From Streptomyces sp. CB01580 (lineage in GTDB: Bacteria; Actinomycetota; Actinomycetes; Streptomycetales; Streptomycetaceae), in the NCBI RefSeq assembly GCF_001905795.1, contig NZ_LIXJ01000002.1, positions 1 through 64,000 on the forward strand: 64,000 nt of DNA, read 5' to 3'. Below, piece by piece: positions 61,878 to 64,000 of this stretch; positions within the stretch are counted from its first letter, which is position 1, and every line of letters starts with the position of its first letter. Position numbers and translations under genes: made by a program. The notes below the pieces were generated by a model, which made no database searches, was not told where the DNA came from, and saw only the letters and a list, made by a program, of their open reading frames with translations.

Positions 61878-62692
61878 AGCTCACCGTCGACCAGGTACAC
61901 GTCGCACTGGAGGGGACCCCTGTCCTGCACGGGGTCGACCTGGAAGTCGGCCCCGGTGAGGTCGTCGGCCTCGTCGGCCCCAACGGCAGCGGCAAGTCCA
62001 CCCTGCTCCGCGCGATCTACCGGTCGCTCCGCCCCACCCAGGGTGTCGTCAGGGTTGGAGAGGACGACGTCTGGCGCCTCGCGCCCCGTGCCGCCGCCCG
62101 CCGAACCGCCGCAGTCCTCCAGGACCCGGCCGGCAGCACGGGGGGCCTGTCGGTGACCGAGATCGTGGCGCTGGGCCGCACACCTCACCACGGGCTGATC
62201 GGTCGCGAGGGCCCGGACGACCGGCGTTCCGTCGCCGAGGCGATCGACCGCTGCGGGATCAGCCACTTCGCCGACAGGGAGTACGCGTCCTTGTCCGGGG
62301 GCGAACGCCAACGAGTCCTGCTTGCCCGAGCCCTGGCGCAGGGGCCCCGCCTGCTGGTCCTGGATGAATTGACCAACCACCTCGACATCCGCGCCCGGTT
62401 CGAACTGCTCGACCTGATCCGTTCGACCGGAGTGAGTACCCTGGCCGTCCTGCACGACCTGGACTTGGCCGCCCGGCTCTGCGACCTGATCGTCGTCCTT
62501 GACCGCGGGAGGGCGGTGGCCGTCGGCTCCGTACTCGACGTCCTCACTCCCGACGTGATGCGCGAGGTCTTCGGCGTCGAAGCCTCCACGAGCCGGCACG
62601 GTGACGGCGTCGTCCGGATCGCTTACGCGGCCCGTCCCCTCGCGAACCCCGGAGGCCCCACGGGCCTTGAGACTTCGGCCACAGAGAACTGA
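61874..62692 (+). CDS. ABC transporter ATPase for the metallophore importer
   Basis: This 272-residue FecE-type ATPase has Walker A GPNGSGKST near residue 38, the Q-loop region VLQDPAGSTGGLSVTE, signature LSGGERQRVLLARAL, Walker B RLLVLDELTNHLD and the switch His in LAVLHDLDLAARLCD. Walker B reads DELTNHLD where most relatives have DEPTNHLD. The ATG is coupled to the permease stop (ATGA). It is the last gene of the island before the right-hand repeats. Confidence 0.94.
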   Translation: MKLTVDQVHVALEGTPVLHGVDLEVGPGEVVGLVGPNGSGKSTLLRAIYRSLRPTQGVVRVGEDDVWRLAPRAAARRTAAVLQDPAGSTGGLSVTEIVALGRTPHHGLIGREGPDDRRSVAEAIDRCGISHFADREYASLSGGERQRVLLARALAQGPRLLVLDELTNHLDIRARFELLDLIRSTGVSTLAVLHDLDLAARLCDLIVVLDRGRAVAVGSVLDVLTPDVMREVFGVEASTSRHGDGVVRIAYAARPLANPGGPTGLETSATEN

Positions 62693-62874
62693 CGCACGCG
62701 TAGCCACCCGGGGCGCGGTGCCCGCACAGAGAGACCGGCGCCTACGGCTGCGGGGAGTGTGGATCGCCGCAGTGACCCCCGCCGTGAGCCACGGCCCACC
62801 AGATAGGAGGGCGGAGCCGGGAGGCCCGGAGCGAGGACTGGGCAGCGTGTCACCTCGGGCGCTCTGGCGGCTGC

Positions 62875-62890
62875 GTTGGTCACGCGTTGG
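62875..62890. repeat. 16-bp direct repeat, right copy
   Basis: GTTGGTCACGCGTTGG is identical to 42565-42580, 183 bp beyond the last island gene. Confidence 0.7.
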
Positions 62891-62945
62891 TTATGCAGAC
62901 GGTCCGTGACCCGCATATTACCTGGTCAGAGGGGTCAAATGGGGC

Positions 62946-62989
62946 GACGACCGGGGCCGCCACCCCCCACAGGAGAGGCCCCGGTCGTC
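62946..62989. terminator. 13-bp hairpin; its left half is the right copy of the 22-bp repeat
   Basis: GACGACCGGGGCC (62946-62958) pairs perfectly with 62977-62989 over an 18-nt loop. Bases 62946-62967 are the right-hand copy of the 22-bp direct repeat found alone at 42428. The hairpin is complete only here. Confidence 0.78.
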
Positions 62990-63192
62990 TTCCACGGGGC
63001 CGTAGGACGACCCCGTATTCCACTCAGCGCCGCCGCGGCGATTTCTGTCACACCGCACTCTGTCCGAGGAATGTTGCAGGTTGTACAAGCCGTGGACGTA
63101 CTCACGCGTAAGGTCGTAGCGTGCTGAGTCGCGCAGGGTGACACGGCAGTGATGACCAGCTGCTATTCAAGACAGCAGGGCAGGTTGAGGGA

Positions 63193-63969
63193 GTGCTGGG
63201 GGACGACGCCGAGCTGACTGCAGCCGTACTCGCGGCGCAGGGCGGGGACGAAGATGCCTTCCGTACCGTGTACCGCGCCGTGCAGCCGCGCTTGCTCGGC
63301 TACATACGGACACTCGTGGGGGAGTCGGACGCCGAGGACGTGGCGTCCGAGGCGTGGCTGCAGATAGCCCGCGACCTCGGCCGCTTCAGCGGCGACGCGG
63401 ACCGGTTCCGAGGCTGGGCGGCGCGCATAGCCCGCAACCGCGCCCTGGACCATCTGCGGATGCGCGGCAGGCGTCCCGCCATAGGCGGCGACGAATCGGA
63501 GCTCTCGGACAGGCCGGCCGCGTCCGACACCGCCGACGAGGCGATGGAGGCCCTGGCCACCGGCAGCACGATGTCGCTCATCGCCCAGCTGCCGCAGGAC
63601 CAGGCCGAGGCCGTGGTGCTGCGCGTGGTCGTCGGACTGGACGCCAAGAGCGCGGCGCAGACGCTGGGCAAGCGGCCGGGAGCGGTGCGCACCGCCGCGC
63701 ACCGGGGGCTGAAGCGGCTGGCCGAGCTGCTGCGTGTGAATGGTGCGAGCGGTGTGAACGGCGTGGGAGTCGAGGGCGACGGAGAAGCAGGAGGAGCGGG
63801 AGGAGCGGAACAGGCGGACCGCGTTCGCGCGGACGATCCGGCGGACCAGGGCGCGACGGGCCGGACGACGGAGCTCGGTGCCGTGCCCGCCCAGCGTCCC
63901 GCACACCAGGGGCTGGCGGCCCCGGCCGGTGTGACGCATACGCGTCCTTGGACGCAGAAGGACATGTGA
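63193..63969 (+). CDS. ECF-type RNA polymerase sigma factor
   Basis: This 258-residue sigma factor starts at GTG 63193 after TTGAGGGA. Region 2: DEDAFRTVYRAVQPRLLGYIRTLVGESDAEDVASEAWLQIARDL, then WAARIARNRALDHLR. Region 4: LIAQLPQDQAEAVVLRVVVGLDAKSAAQTLGKRPGAVRTAAHRGLKRLAELL. A ~75-residue low-complexity Gly/Ala/Asp tail follows region 4. The next gene begins in its stop codon (TGATG), consistent with a sigma/anti-sigma pair. It is outside the island repeats and unlike the SigC-type factor at 42658. Confidence 0.93.
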   Translation: MLGDDAELTAAVLAAQGGDEDAFRTVYRAVQPRLLGYIRTLVGESDAEDVASEAWLQIARDLGRFSGDADRFRGWAARIARNRALDHLRMRGRRPAIGGDESELSDRPAASDTADEAMEALATGSTMSLIAQLPQDQAEAVVLRVVVGLDAKSAAQTLGKRPGAVRTAAHRGLKRLAELLRVNGASGVNGVGVEGDGEAGGAGGAEQADRVRADDPADQGATGRTTELGAVPAQRPAHQGLAAPAGVTHTRPWTQKDM

Positions 63970-64000
63970 TGGCCGACGAGCGGTACGAATGGCTTGACGA
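63969..64000 (+). CDS. Start of a probable anti-sigma factor gene (cut by the window end)
   Basis: ATG 63969 overlaps the sigma stop as TGATG, and the first codons read MADERYEWLD. This start resembles the opening of anti-sigma-type proteins coded after Streptomyces ECF genes. Only ten codons are visible, so the assignment rests on position. Confidence 0.45.
   Translation, partial: MADERYEWLD

Larger units (their letters stand above)
62693..63192. other. Right edge of the copper island; no gene
   Basis: 500 bp without a convincing gene. It contains the right copies of the 16-bp and 22-bp direct repeats, a strong hairpin, then an AT-richer segment (63040-63180) that presumably carries the promoter of the following sigma gene. 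Confidence 0.5.

Overview
The window is about 72% GC chromosomal DNA of a Streptomyces. GTG and TTG starts, codon positions saturated with G/C, and the gene content and order all point that way. From memory, the order folD - DUF3017 - mdh ... trpS ... D,D-carboxypeptidase - small membrane protein - metallophosphoesterase ... sdhCDAB - hexosaminidase resembles the SCO4824-SCO4860 part of the S. coelicolor core chromosome. No database was searched.

Layout. 1-2.1 kb is decayed accessory DNA: a broken HAD gene and two IS5-type transposase remnants. 2.2-12.1 kb carries folD, mdh, a PEP-mutase-like enzyme, an AhpD-like protein divergent from a MocR regulator, and a run of uncharacterised genes. 12.1-15.7 kb is a defence and regulatory patch: an XRE/DUF5753 regulator translationally coupled to a DUF397 gene, a partial second copy of that pair, a small Cys-rich ORF, and a type I-E-like CRISPR array of 22 repeats with no cas genes in the window. 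16.1-36 kb is mostly core: a YgiB/YgiC-like pair, rocD, trpS, DprE2/DprE1 homologues, a D,D-carboxypeptidase, a metallophosphoesterase, an orphan oligopeptide-type binding protein, a Ser/Thr kinase fused to a 14-TM MFS transporter, and a TetR gene whose stop codon lies in a 169-bp palindromic element. 36.1-42.4 kb holds sdhCDAB, an OHCU-decarboxylase-like gene and a GH20 hexosaminidase.

The most interesting part is 42.6-62.7 kb, a 20-kb copper island flanked by a 22-bp and a 16-bp direct repeat. It encodes an ECF sigma factor strikingly like M. tuberculosis SigC, a His-rich membrane protein, small Cys-rich and Met/His-rich proteins, a CtpB-like copper P-type ATPase and a PCu(A)C-like protein. 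It also encodes an Asp/Asn beta-hydroxylase-like enzyme, an MFS exporter, a KASIII plus ACP pair, and a complete isonitrile lipopeptide operon: ScoE, ScoD, ScoC, ScoB and a C-A-T-R NRPS ScoA, in the same order as Rv0097-Rv0101. A metallophore-type ABC importer closes the island. Four promoters inside it share GGGAAC-N17-CGAC with identical spacing. My reading is a self-contained, SigC-type-controlled diisonitrile chalkophore system: synthesis, export, re-uptake and copper delivery in one locus.

The right end, 63.2-64 kb, holds another ECF sigma gene and the first codons of its probable anti-sigma partner.
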